A stretch of DNA of 6,786 nt from positions 5,190 through 11,975 of the forward strand of contig MGTN01000061.1 in assembly GCA_001799475.1 (NCBI GenBank), given 5' to 3'. The DNA comes from Desulfovibrionales bacterium GWA2_65_9. GTDB taxonomy: Bacteria > Desulfobacterota > Desulfovibrionia > Desulfovibrionales > Desulfovibrionaceae. A program made the position numbers and the translations under genes. Below the pieces are notes generated by a model. That model had not been told where the DNA came from, made no database searches, and saw nothing but the letters and a program-made list of their open reading frames with translations. Below, piece after piece: positions 1 through 5,719 of the stretch; position 1 is the first letter of the stretch, and every line of letters begins with the position of its first letter.

Positions 1-34
1 AGGGTTGGAAGGGTCCATTCTTATGCCGGGCGTG

Positions 35-58
35 AAAAAGGCGCAAGGGGGCGGCGCC
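35..58 (-). terminator. Probable intrinsic terminator of the minus-strand operon
   Basis: Read on the minus strand, GGCGC (58-54) can pair with GCGCC (44-40) around a 9-base loop, and five T follow directly (39-35). The stem is short but pure G/C and the T run is uninterrupted, which is the layout of a Rho-independent terminator. It lies about 115 bases past the exchanger stop codon, beyond the tandem repeats, which suits the end of the leftward operon. The 5-bp stem keeps confidence moderate. I see nothing in positions 1-34. Confidence 0.5.
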
Positions 59-60
59 CC

Positions 61-174
61 GAGGCTGGCCCTGCGGCTGGCCCCGAGGCTGACCCTGCGG
101 CTGGCCCCGAGGCTGACCCTGCGGCTGGCCCCGAGGCTGACCCTGAGGCTGGCCCCGAGGCTGGCCCTGCGGCT
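61..174. repeat. Tandem array of 12-base units (24-base period)
   Basis: Nine and a half consecutive 12-base units of the form GRGGCTGRCCCY-like sequence. Variants such as gaggctgaccct and gcggctggcccc alternate to give a 24-base period of about 4.75 copies. Copies 85-108 and 109-132 are identical; 61-84 and 133-156 each differ from them at one base. The array begins within the last bases of the exchanger stop codon and runs into its 3' untranslated region. Because the unit is a multiple of three it never shifts frame. The exchanger frame stays open past its TAG and would read as repeats of PQGQPRGQ. This is a minisatellite-like array with no spacers, so it is not a CRISPR. Its function is unknown. 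Confidence 0.95.
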
Positions 175-1405
175 AAATAATGCGCTGCTCCACCGCCGTG
201 CCGCGCCGCAGGTCCCACACGTCCCGGCGCTTCATCCAGACCACGCAGGCGAACAGCGCCACGTAGCCCGCGCTGAAGAGCTGGTGCGCGCCGTCCGTGC
301 CGTTGCCCCAGGGCAGGTCCAGGTTCAGGGCGTCCAGAACATACGGGCTGACCAACTGGCCGGTGAACATGAAGAAAAGCAGGATGGCCGCGCCAGGGCC
401 AAGGGACAGCGAGGCCAGCAGCGCCACGGCCAGGAGCGACTGCGCCGCCGTCAGGAAGAGCTCGTGCAGCTGGTACGGGCCGAGCGGCAGGGGCGTCTCG
501 AAGCTGCCGCTGGCCGCGCCGTACACCGCCGGGATCATGCCCACGAGCAGCGTCCACTGGTTGAGCTTGGAGGAGAGCAGGCTGCCCATGGCTATGGCGG
601 CCTGGCCGCGCAGCACGAACATGATGGCCACGATGAACTCCGGGGCCTCAGAGGCGATGGGCGCGAGCCACTGCACCAGCAGAAATTCGTTGATGCCGAA
701 GACCTTGCCCGAAGCCACCAGGTTCTCGCTGAACAGCTCGGCGTTGGCCAGGATGACCCCGGCGGCGAACAGGAACAGGCCCAGGGTGGCCCAGCGGCGG
801 CGGTTCCTGGGCAGCGCGCCGATGAGCTCGGCCGGGCCTTCCAGCTCGCACTCCTCGCAGGGGCGCTGGCTGGCCAGGCGCAGGTACCAGGCGTAGATGC
901 TGAAGAACACCAGCCCGTCGTACCAGGCGAGCGTGCCCTTGATGGGGATGAAGAAGGCGTAGGCCGTGGCCATGCCCAGAAACAGCACCTCGGTGCGCTG
1001 GTCCTGGTTCAAAAACACGCGGCGGCGGGTCTTGAACCAGTGGATGGCCGCGATGCTCGTCCAGGCCACGCCGATGAGCAGGCGGTTGGCCCCGGTCATG
1101 TTGGCGATGGCATAGTGCGCGTAGTCCGAGCCGGGGTTCTTGCCCGCCTGCCAGGTGAAGTACATGTCCACGGCGTATTCCGGCAGCACGGCGATGAGCG
1201 CGACCACGGCGAGCGCGAGCGTCTGCGGGATGTCCATCTGGGCCACGTCGCAGGCCCACAGGAGCAGGAACGACGCGCCCAGGATGGCCAGGCCGGACAA
1301 AAGCGCGGCTGGCGGCGGGGCCAGGTGCGTGCCGGAGAGCCCCAGCCACAGGCCGGGCAGGGTGATGAGCGCGGCCAGGATGAGCGGCAGGGCTTTCTTG
1401 AACAT
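173..1405 (-). CDS. Na+/Ca2+ exchanger-family (CaCA) membrane antiporter
   Basis: A 410-aa polytopic inner-membrane protein that probably exchanges a cation (Ca2+ or another ion) against Na+ or H+; the substrate cannot be read from sequence. About 10-12 hydrophobic segments are visible (for example near residues 5-22, 33-52, 62-82, 138-153, 206-224, 240-265, 316-352 and 377-391). Two internally related alpha-repeat motifs mark the CaCA family. The first is LPEYAVD at 74-80 followed by NMTGANRLLIG at 102-112. The second is ASEAPEF at 251-257 followed by GSLLSSKLNQ at 274-283. Each holds the Pro-Glu pair (75-76 and 255-256) of the ion-binding centre. The loop between the halves (about 180-205) is charged and contains a CEEC motif at 183-186. 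ATG at 1405 lies 18 bases after the preceding gene, with only a weak GGA upstream, so translation is probably coupled. The stop is TAG at the edge of a tandem repeat. Confidence 0.82.
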   Translation of the reverse strand: MFKKALPLILAALITLPGLWLGLSGTHLAPPPAALLSGLAILGASFLLLWACDVAQMDIPQTLALAVVALIAVLPEYAVDMYFTWQAGKNPGSDYAHYAIANMTGANRLLIGVAWTSIAAIHWFKTRRRVFLNQDQRTEVLFLGMATAYAFFIPIKGTLAWYDGLVFFSIYAWYLRLASQRPCEECELEGPAELIGALPRNRRRWATLGLFLFAAGVILANAELFSENLVASGKVFGINEFLLVQWLAPIASEAPEFIVAIMFVLRGQAAIAMGSLLSSKLNQWTLLVGMIPAVYGAASGSFETPLPLGPYQLHELFLTAAQSLLAVALLASLSLGPGAAILLFFMFTGQLVSPYVLDALNLDLPWGNGTDGAHQLFSAGYVALFACVVWMKRRDVWDLRRGTAVEQRII

Positions 1406-1423
1406 GACGGGCGGGGTTCCGGG

Positions 1424-1681
1424 CTATTCGTCGGCCAGCAGGCGTTCGGCCACGCTGACGTCGTATAGGGAGGTGGGGTCGCTCTCCTTGCCGCTGGCCT
1501 TGAACATGGCCGCAGCCTGCTCGATGACCGCGTAGGGCAGCCAGTTGTGCTTGTCCCAGACGCTCGCATCGCCCTGGTGCCACATGCGGAACTCGATGCG
1601 CCCGCCGAAGCGGCGCACGTACATGCGCGCCTCCGGGTGCTGCGGGTTGGGGTAGTAGTACAGGCCGAGCTGGTCCTTCAT
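1424..1681 (-). CDS. Small conserved-looking protein of unknown function (85 aa)
   Basis: I do not recognise this protein. It is 85 aa, soluble-looking, rich in aromatic residues at the N-terminus (LYYYPNP at 7-13, then YVRRFGGRIEFRMWHQ at 21-36) and more helical and acidic at the C-terminus. It has no cysteines, signal peptide or membrane segment. It is probably real. Its ATG overlaps the TGA of the upstream cysteine-cluster gene in an ATGA (1678-1681), and a GGAG lies 8 bases before the start (1690-1693), so the two are likely translationally coupled. The exchanger gene starts 18 bases after its TAG. The strand, spacing and GC-rich codon use match both neighbours. A role cannot be assigned; the context suggests only that it is co-expressed with a metal- or cluster-binding protein and an ion antiporter. 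Confidence 0.75.
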   Translation of the reverse strand: MKDQLGLYYYPNPQHPEARMYVRRFGGRIEFRMWHQGDASVWDKHNWLPYAVIEQAAAMFKASGKESDPTSLYDVSVAERLLADE

Positions 1682-2457
1682 GGCTGGTTCTCCGGATGAG
1701 GTGGCAGATGTGCTGGCGCCGGCGTCGGCAGGGGCTGGCCGAGCGGGTCGGCCTGTACGCGCAGGCCGGTGCGGGCGTCGGGGCGCAGGGCCAGCCTAGC
1801 CACGGCGAACAGCGTGGCTGCGTCGCGGCCGAGGAAAAATTCGTGGAACTCCGGGCCGATGCCTGCGCGCTCGGCCAGGCCCGTGCGGAAGGCGCGGTCG
1901 GCCAGGGCCATGCGCGTCAGCTCCTCCTGGGCGTCCAGGGATTCTTGGCCGCCCGCGCGCAGCGCTACGGCCAGGGGCGCGACGCGCGCCACCGCAACCA
2001 GGGCCTCGTGCTCGGCCATGACGGCCAGCAGGCCGTGCCCGGCGGGCAGGAAATCGGCGCGGCTCAGGCGCTCCAGCTCGTACATGGCCGCCAGGGCTGT
2101 GGTGTCCTGGCAGGACAGGACGCGGCACTCGGCGGGACGGCGCTCGTACAGGGCGCAGGCGTTGCCGGGCTGCATCAGCAGGGCGCAGGCCCAGCCGCTG
2201 CCGCCGCTGATGCGCTCACTGTTGGGGGACTCTGCGCCGCGCAGCTTGAGCAGCTCGGCCGCCAGCGGCAGCAGGCGGCCCTTGGGCTGGTCAAAGGCCG
2301 GCTCGCCCGCGCGCAGGGTGACCACCATGGCCAGGCTGAGCGCGCCCGGGCCGTCGAACAGGTGCAGGTCCTGGAGGTGCAGGGCCGGACCGCCTTTCTG
2401 GCAGCAGGTGCCGCAGCGGCGGCAGGCGGGGCTGGTGGGTTCGGCTTCGGTTTTCAA
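1678..2457 (-). CDS. YkgJ-type cysteine-cluster (putative Zn/Fe-S binding) protein, TTG start
   Basis: A 259-aa cytoplasmic protein with the CxxCxxCC signature of the YkgJ (UPF0153) family, a probable metal or Fe-S site of unknown role. Cys12, Cys15, Cys18 and Cys19 form the first motif (CRRCGTCC). A second group, Cys91, Cys101, Cys111 and Cys116, sits in the stretch GWACALL...ACALYERRPAECRVLSC, which is the usual second half of the family pattern. The remaining 140 residues are Ala/Leu-rich and helical, longer than small YkgJ proteins, and the tail is Pro-rich. The start must be TTG at 2457. The frame is open only as far back as a stop at 2521-2523, holds no ATG or GTG there, and the first downstream Met (residue 44) would remove the cysteine motif. 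Only a weak AGG precedes the start. The gene is divergent from dsrA and heads the leftward operon. Confidence 0.8.
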   Translation of the reverse strand: MKTEAEPTSPACRRCGTCCQKGGPALHLQDLHLFDGPGALSLAMVVTLRAGEPAFDQPKGRLLPLAAELLKLRGAESPNSERISGGSGWACALLMQPGNACALYERRPAECRVLSCQDTTALAAMYELERLSRADFLPAGHGLLAVMAEHEALVAVARVAPLAVALRAGGQESLDAQEELTRMALADRAFRTGLAERAGIGPEFHEFFLGRDAATLFAVARLALRPDARTGLRVQADPLGQPLPTPAPAHLPPHPENQP

Positions 2458-2550
2458 TATTTTGGTTGCCTGTGCTGCGGTCTTTGGGTTATCAAACGGG
2501 CAGTCATCGGGAACAGCTGCTTACCCTGGCGCGGGCCGGAAAGCAACCCG

Positions 2551-2578
2551 CCGGGGCGGCAGGAGAAGGCCGCCCTGG
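2551..2578. other. GC-rich inverted repeat in the divergent intergenic region
   Basis: Arms 2551-2560 and 2569-2578 can form a 10-bp stem containing one G-U wobble around the loop aggagaag; the core GGGCGGC/GCCGCCC is perfect. It sits about 94 bases before the TTG of the cysteine-cluster gene and 44 bases upstream of the dsr -35 box. It could therefore be a leader hairpin of the minus-strand operon or a protein binding site. A competing GCGGG/CCCGC stem (2531-2535 with 2547-2551) overlaps it. No T run follows on either strand, so it is not an intrinsic terminator. Function is unknown. Confidence 0.5.
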
Positions 2579-2621
2579 AATGGGTATTGTTTGCCGGAGA
2601 GCGTGTTTTTCCGGATTTATG

Positions 2622-2651
2622 TTGACAAAGACGGTGGATTTTCCGTAACAG
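2622..2651 (+). promoter_or_regulatory. Candidate sigma70-type promoter for dsrABD
   Basis: A perfect -35 hexamer TTGACA lies at 2622-2627 in a locally AT-richer stretch. The -10 element is poor: TAACAG at 2646-2651 with an 18-base spacer matches the consensus at only three positions, so start activity may depend on an activator. If this is used, transcription would begin near 2658 and give a leader of about 170 bases before dsrA. No better -35/-10 pair was found between 2458 and 2828 on this strand. The assignment is inference. Confidence 0.4.
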
Positions 2652-2680
2652 AACAGCAATCATGCGCTGGACTTGGACGG

Positions 2681-2698
2681 GGCGGGATTTATCCCGCC
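2681..2698. promoter_or_regulatory. 8+8 inverted repeat in the predicted dsrA leader
   Basis: GGCGGGAT and ATCCCGCC are perfect inverted copies separated by two T. In DNA this is an 18-bp palindrome suited to a dimeric regulator; in RNA it is a 7-bp hairpin with the loop UUUA. It begins about 30 bases after the proposed -10 box, so it could be an operator downstream of the start or a leader hairpin. The following bases (aattcgttctct) are only mildly T-rich, so attenuation is possible but weakly supported. Confidence 0.5.
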
Positions 2699-2815
2699 AA
2701 TTCGTTCTCTAGGCGTCTCGCACGATGGAGGAAAGGCATCCGGCCAATGGTCCGCGCGCCAGCGGGCAAGGGCTGGATGGTTCTTGGAGTGTGGCAACAT
2801 CTTAAATCAAACAAC

Positions 2816-2820
2816 GGAGG
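2816..2820 (+). promoter_or_regulatory. Ribosome binding site that fixes the dsrA start
   Basis: GGAGG ends 8 bases before ATG 2829. The same frame is open for 52 more codons upstream (to a TTG at 2673). That stretch is non-coding in composition, and DsrA homologues begin MAKH, as the protein from 2829 does. The Shine-Dalgarno sequence and homology together place the start at 2829. Confidence 0.9.
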
Positions 2821-2828
2821 TTAAGGGA

Positions 2829-4142
2829 ATGGCGAAACACAAAACCCCCTTGTTGGACCAGCTGGAAAGCGGCCCGTGGCCCAGCTTTGTGTCCGACATC
2901 AAGCAGGAAGTAGCTCACAGATACGCGAATCCGAAGGGCATCGACTTCCAGATCCCAGCGGAGTGCCCGGACGACCTGCTGGGTATCCTTGAGCTGTCCT
3001 ATGTCGAAGGTGAGACCCACTGGAAGCATGGCGGCATCGTGGGCGTGTTCGGTTACGGCGGCGGCGTCATCGGTCGTTACTGCGACCAGCCCGAGAAGTT
3101 CCCCGGCGTGGCCCACTTCCACACCGTGCGTCTGAACCAGCCCTCCGGCATGTTCTACAAGACCGACTTCCTGCGTCAGATCTGCGACCTGTGGGAACTG
3201 CGCGGCTCCGGCCTGACCAACATGCACGGCGCCACCGGCGACATCGTGCTTTTGGGCACCAGCACTCCCCAGCTGGAAGAGATCTTCTGGGAAGCGACCC
3301 ACAACCTGAACAACGACCTGGGCGGCTCGGGCTCCAACCTGCGCACCCCCTCCTGCTGCCTCGGCGAGAGCCGCTGCGAGTACGCCTGCTACGATTCGCA
3401 GGAAATGTGCTTCCAGCTGACCAACGAGTACCAGGACGAACTGCACCGCCCCGCCTTCCCCTACAAGTTCAAGTTCAAGTTCGACGGCTGCTCGCTCGGC
3501 TGCGTGGCCGCCATCGCCCGCTCCGACATGAGCTTCATCGGCACCTGGCGCGACGAGATCCGCGTTGACCAGAAGGTCGTCGCCGCTTACGTCGGTGGCG
3601 AAATCGCCCCCAACGCCGGCGCTTACTCCGGTCGCGACTGGGGCAAGTTCGACATCCAGAAGGAAGTCGTTGCCCTGTGCCCCAGCCAGTGCATCCGCTT
3701 TGAGGGTGGCAAGCTGGAGATCAACAACAAAGAATGCGTCCGCTGCATGCACTGCATCTGCGTCATGCCCCGCGCGCTCAAGATCGGCAACGACCGCGGC
3801 TGCTCCATCCTGGTCGGCGCCAAGGCCCCGATCCTCGACGGCCCGCAGATGGGTTCGCTCGCCATCCCCTTCATCAAGGTCGATGACGACTACGCTGGGG
3901 TCAAGGAATTCATCGAGGCCACCTGGGACTGGTGGATGGAAGAAGGCAAGAACCGTGAGCGCATCGGTGAGACCCTGAAGCGCCTCGGCTTTGCCAAGCT
4001 CCTCGAAGTGACCGGCACCAAGGCTGATCCGCGCCACGTCAAGGAACCCCGCCACAATCCCTACATCTTCTGGAAGGAAGAAGAAGTGGAAGGCGGCTGG
4101 CAGCGTGAGATCTCCGATTACCGCTCCAGACACCAGAAATAA
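2829..4142 (+). CDS. dsrA: Dissimilatory (bi)sulfite reductase alpha subunit
   Basis: Alpha subunit of the cytoplasmic DsrAB enzyme, which reduces sulfite with siroheme and [4Fe-4S] centres; in vivo the product is passed on as a DsrC trisulfide. The 437-aa length equals D. vulgaris DsrA. The siroheme-cluster cysteines are in canonical places: Cys177 and Cys183 (CCLGESRC) and Cys221 and Cys225 (CSLGC). An inserted ferredoxin domain supplies Cys284, Cys303, Cys306 and Cys309 (CVRCMHC). Basic residues matching the anion-binding set are present: Arg83, Arg101, Arg172, Arg231 and the alternating Lys213/215/217 of the KFKFKF strand. Compared with D. vulgaris DsrA as I remember it, Cys176, Cys311 and Cys325 are extra. 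The start follows a strong GGAGG. dsrB follows after 20 bases, so the subunits are co-translated. Codon use is strongly biased, as expected for an abundant protein. Confidence 0.98.
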   Translation: MAKHKTPLLDQLESGPWPSFVSDIKQEVAHRYANPKGIDFQIPAECPDDLLGILELSYVEGETHWKHGGIVGVFGYGGGVIGRYCDQPEKFPGVAHFHTVRLNQPSGMFYKTDFLRQICDLWELRGSGLTNMHGATGDIVLLGTSTPQLEEIFWEATHNLNNDLGGSGSNLRTPSCCLGESRCEYACYDSQEMCFQLTNEYQDELHRPAFPYKFKFKFDGCSLGCVAAIARSDMSFIGTWRDEIRVDQKVVAAYVGGEIAPNAGAYSGRDWGKFDIQKEVVALCPSQCIRFEGGKLEINNKECVRCMHCICVMPRALKIGNDRGCSILVGAKAPILDGPQMGSLAIPFIKVDDDYAGVKEFIEATWDWWMEEGKNRERIGETLKRLGFAKLLEVTGTKADPRHVKEPRHNPYIFWKEEEVEGGWQREISDYRSRHQK

Positions 4143-4149
4143 GTAGGAC

Positions 4150-4155
4150 AGGAGG
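4150..4155 (+). promoter_or_regulatory. Strong ribosome binding site of dsrB
   Basis: AGGAGG lies in the 20-base gap between the dsrA stop and dsrB, 7 bases before ATG 4163. It is a near-perfect Shine-Dalgarno sequence. This fits the need for equal amounts of the two subunits of the alpha2beta2 enzyme from one message. Confidence 0.9.
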
Positions 4156-4162
4156 AAACATC

Positions 4163-5308
4163 ATGGCTTTTATTTCTTCCGGATACAATCCCGCGAAACC
4201 GATGGAGGGACGCATCACCGACATCGGACCGCGTCACTTCACCGACTTCCTGCCCCCGGTCCTGGCCAAGAACAAAGGCGCCTGGGACTACCACGAAATC
4301 CTGGAGCCCGGCGTTCTTCTGCACGTCGGCCTCTCCGGCGACAAGGTCTACACCGTGCGTTGCGGCGGCGCTCGCCTCATGAGCGTCACCCACATCCGCG
4401 AGATCTGCGACATCGCCGACAAGTACTGCGGCGGGCACCTGCGCTTCACCACCCGCAACAACATCGAGTTCATGGTCGGCACCGTTGAAGATGCCAAGGC
4501 CCTCAAGGCTGACCTGAACGCCCGCAAGTTCGCTGGCGGTTCTTACAAGTTCCCCGTTGGCGGCACCGGCGCCGGCGTCACCAACATCGTGCACACCCAG
4601 GGCTGGGTCCACTGCCACACGCCCGCCACGGACGCCTCCGGCACCGTGAAGGCGACCATGGACGTGGTCTTCGAAGAGTTCCAGAACATGCGTCTGCCCG
4701 CCCCCGTGCGCATCTCCATGGCTTGCTGCCTGAACATGTGCGGCGCGGTGCACTGCTCCGACATCGCCATCCTGGGCATCCACCGCAAGCCTCCGATCAT
4801 CGACCACGAGAGCGTGGACAACATCTGCGAAGTGCCCCTGGCCGTCGCAGCCTGCCCCACCGGCGCCATCCGCCCGACCAAGATCGAGTTCCAGGGCAAG
4901 CAGGTCAACACCGTTGCCGTCAAGAACGAGCGCTGCATGTTCTGCGGCAACTGCTACACCATGTGCCCGGCCATGCCCCTTGCCGACAAGACCGGTGACG
5001 GCATCGCCATCATGGTCGGCGGCAAGATCAGCAACCGCATCACGACCCCCAAGTTCTCCAAGGTCGTCGTGCCCTTCATCCCCAACGAGCCCCCGCGTTG
5101 GCCGAAAATGACCAAGGTCATCAAGAAGATCCTGGACACCTACGCTGGCGATGCCCGCAAGTACGAGCGCCTGGGCGACTGGGCCAACCGCATCGGCTGG
5201 GAGCGCTTCTTCGAGAAGTGCGACCTGGAGTTCTCGGCCCACCTGATCGACGACTTCCGTGATCCGGCGTACTACACCTGGCGCCAGACCACCCAGTTCA
5301 AGTTCTAG
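4163..5308 (+). CDS. dsrB: Dissimilatory (bi)sulfite reductase beta subunit
   Basis: Beta subunit of DsrAB. In the D. vulgaris structure this chain carries the catalytically active siroheme. The 381-aa length equals that of D. vulgaris. Ligands to the siroheme-coupled [4Fe-4S] cluster are visible as Cys151 (WVHCHTP), Cys188, Cys189 and Cys193 (ACCLNMC); Cys193 is the bridging axial ligand in homologues, and His150 lies by the active site. A ferredoxin domain provides Cys231 (ACPTG) with Cys258, Cys261 and Cys264 (CMFCGNC); Cys268 is an additional cysteine of the CxxxCP type. All family hallmarks are intact, with no frameshift or truncation. The gene is 20 bases after dsrA and 65 bases before dsrD, with an unusual GNRA-capped hairpin in that second gap. 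Cofactors and context indicate sulfate reduction rather than the reverse sulfur-oxidising pathway, because dsrD is present. Confidence 0.98.
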   Translation: MAFISSGYNPAKPMEGRITDIGPRHFTDFLPPVLAKNKGAWDYHEILEPGVLLHVGLSGDKVYTVRCGGARLMSVTHIREICDIADKYCGGHLRFTTRNNIEFMVGTVEDAKALKADLNARKFAGGSYKFPVGGTGAGVTNIVHTQGWVHCHTPATDASGTVKATMDVVFEEFQNMRLPAPVRISMACCLNMCGAVHCSDIAILGIHRKPPIIDHESVDNICEVPLAVAACPTGAIRPTKIEFQGKQVNTVAVKNERCMFCGNCYTMCPAMPLADKTGDGIAIMVGGKISNRITTPKFSKVVVPFIPNEPPRWPKMTKVIKKILDTYAGDARKYERLGDWANRIGWERFFEKCDLEFSAHLIDDFRDPAYYTWRQTTQFKF

Positions 5309-5323
5309 CCGACGACTGACAAC

Positions 5324-5351
5324 GGGGCGCGGAGGGCAACCTTCGCGCCCC
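5324..5351 (+). other. 12-bp GNRA-capped hairpin between dsrB and dsrD
   Basis: Arms 5324-5335 and 5340-5351 are fully complementary over 12 bp (one G-U wobble, the rest Watson-Crick, mainly G-C) and close on the tetraloop GCAA, a stable GNRA loop. It starts 15 bases after the dsrB stop and ends 22 bases before the dsrD ATG. No T run follows (tcacaacaaaa), so it is not a standard intrinsic terminator. The likeliest roles are protecting the dsrAB message from 3' exonucleases or setting the dsrD to dsrAB ratio by processing. Confidence 0.85.
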
Positions 5352-5373
5352 TCACAACAAAAGGGGCAACACC

Positions 5374-5616
5374 ATGGCGCTCGTTTTCGAAGAAGCCAAG
5401 GCCAAGATCATCGAGTTCATCACCTCGAAGGCCAAGATGAAGAGCAAGTTCTACTTCAACGACTTCACCGCCCTCTTCCCCGAAGAGAAGGGCCGCGACG
5501 TCAAGAAGATCCTGACCCAGATGATCAACGAGGAAACCCTCGTGTTCTGGTCCAGCGGCAGTACCTCCATGTACGGCCTGGCTGGCGCCGGCAAGCACGC
5601 GGACGGCGAGGACTAG
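5374..5616 (+). CDS. dsrD: DsrD, winged-helix activator of dissimilatory sulfite reductase
   Basis: An 80-aa cytoplasmic protein (78 in D. vulgaris) found beside dsrAB in sulfate reducers. Its fold is a winged helix, once taken to mean nucleic-acid binding; more recent biochemistry describes it as an allosteric activator of sulfite reduction by DsrAB. The family core is clear: KSKFYFNDFTALFP (24-37), the helix with RDVKKILTQMIN (41-52), and the wing motif FWSSGSTSMYGLAGAGK (58-74), followed by a short acidic tail. There are no cysteines. ATG 5374 is preceded by a purine-rich AAGGGG (5361-5366), 7 bases away and weaker than the dsrA and dsrB sites. Together with the upstream hairpin this suggests lower or separately tuned output. 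A terminator follows the TAG. Confidence 0.96.
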   Translation: MALVFEEAKAKIIEFITSKAKMKSKFYFNDFTALFPEEKGRDVKKILTQMINEETLVFWSSGSTSMYGLAGAGKHADGED

Positions 5617-5641
5617 ACTCCTCCCGCCTCAAAGCTTTGTT

Positions 5642-5683
5642 CGAGGGGCCTTGCCCAGGCAATGGGCAAGGCTTTTCTCGTTT
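5642..5683 (+). terminator. Rho-independent terminator after dsrD
   Basis: A perfect 10-bp stem (5648-5657 with 5663-5672, GCCTTGCCCA/TGGGCAAGGC) with the 5-base loop ggcaa is followed by TTTTCTCGTTT (5673-5683). The flanking cgag (5642-5645) and ctcg (5677-5680) can extend the stem. It begins 26 bases after the dsrD stop and is the clear end of the dsrABD transcript. Expression of the next gene would need readthrough or its own promoter. Confidence 0.88.
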
Positions 5684-5719
5684 AATGCGCCACCCCCGGA
5701 CCGCCCAGGCCAAAGCGAC

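Noticed and set aside
61..174. CRISPR array
   Set aside because: Units are directly adjacent 12-mers with no spacers and there are no cas genes.
173..175. UAG readthrough or pyrrolysine insertion at the exchanger stop
   Set aside because: UAG also ends the 85-aa gene, dsrB and dsrD here, so it is a normal stop in this genome. No recoding signal is evident. The open frame beyond it is more simply explained by the repeat.
5..1468. Long plus-strand open frame across the exchanger gene
   Set aside because: It is antisense to a clear membrane protein with CaCA motifs, has a low-complexity Arg/Ala/Gly/Gln/His composition, and reads the tandem repeat as LRLAPRLT. It is a product of high third-position GC.
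2531..2556. Sigma-54 promoter in the intergenic region
   Set aside because: The TGGC-containing stretch lacks the GC element at the required spacing from the GG element.
2454..2663. 69-codon minus-strand frame in the divergent intergenic region
   Set aside because: Codon use is unlike the neighbours, it crosses the dsr -35 box and the hairpin region, and the peptide shows no recognisable features. Only its overlap with the TTG start was kept as an observation.
3462..3482. Short tandem repeat aagttc in dsrA
   Set aside because: It encodes the conserved KFKFKF strand of DsrA, so it reflects protein constraint rather than a repeat element.
2802..4133. Long minus-strand open frame opposite dsrA
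   Set aside because: It is the complement of a certain dsrA and has biased Val/Ala/Asp/Gly/His composition. The frame stays open because of G/C-ending codons in the sense gene.
4118..5242. Long minus-strand open frame opposite dsrB
   Set aside because: Same reason: it is a shadow of dsrB, with no recognisable domain and antisense-type composition.
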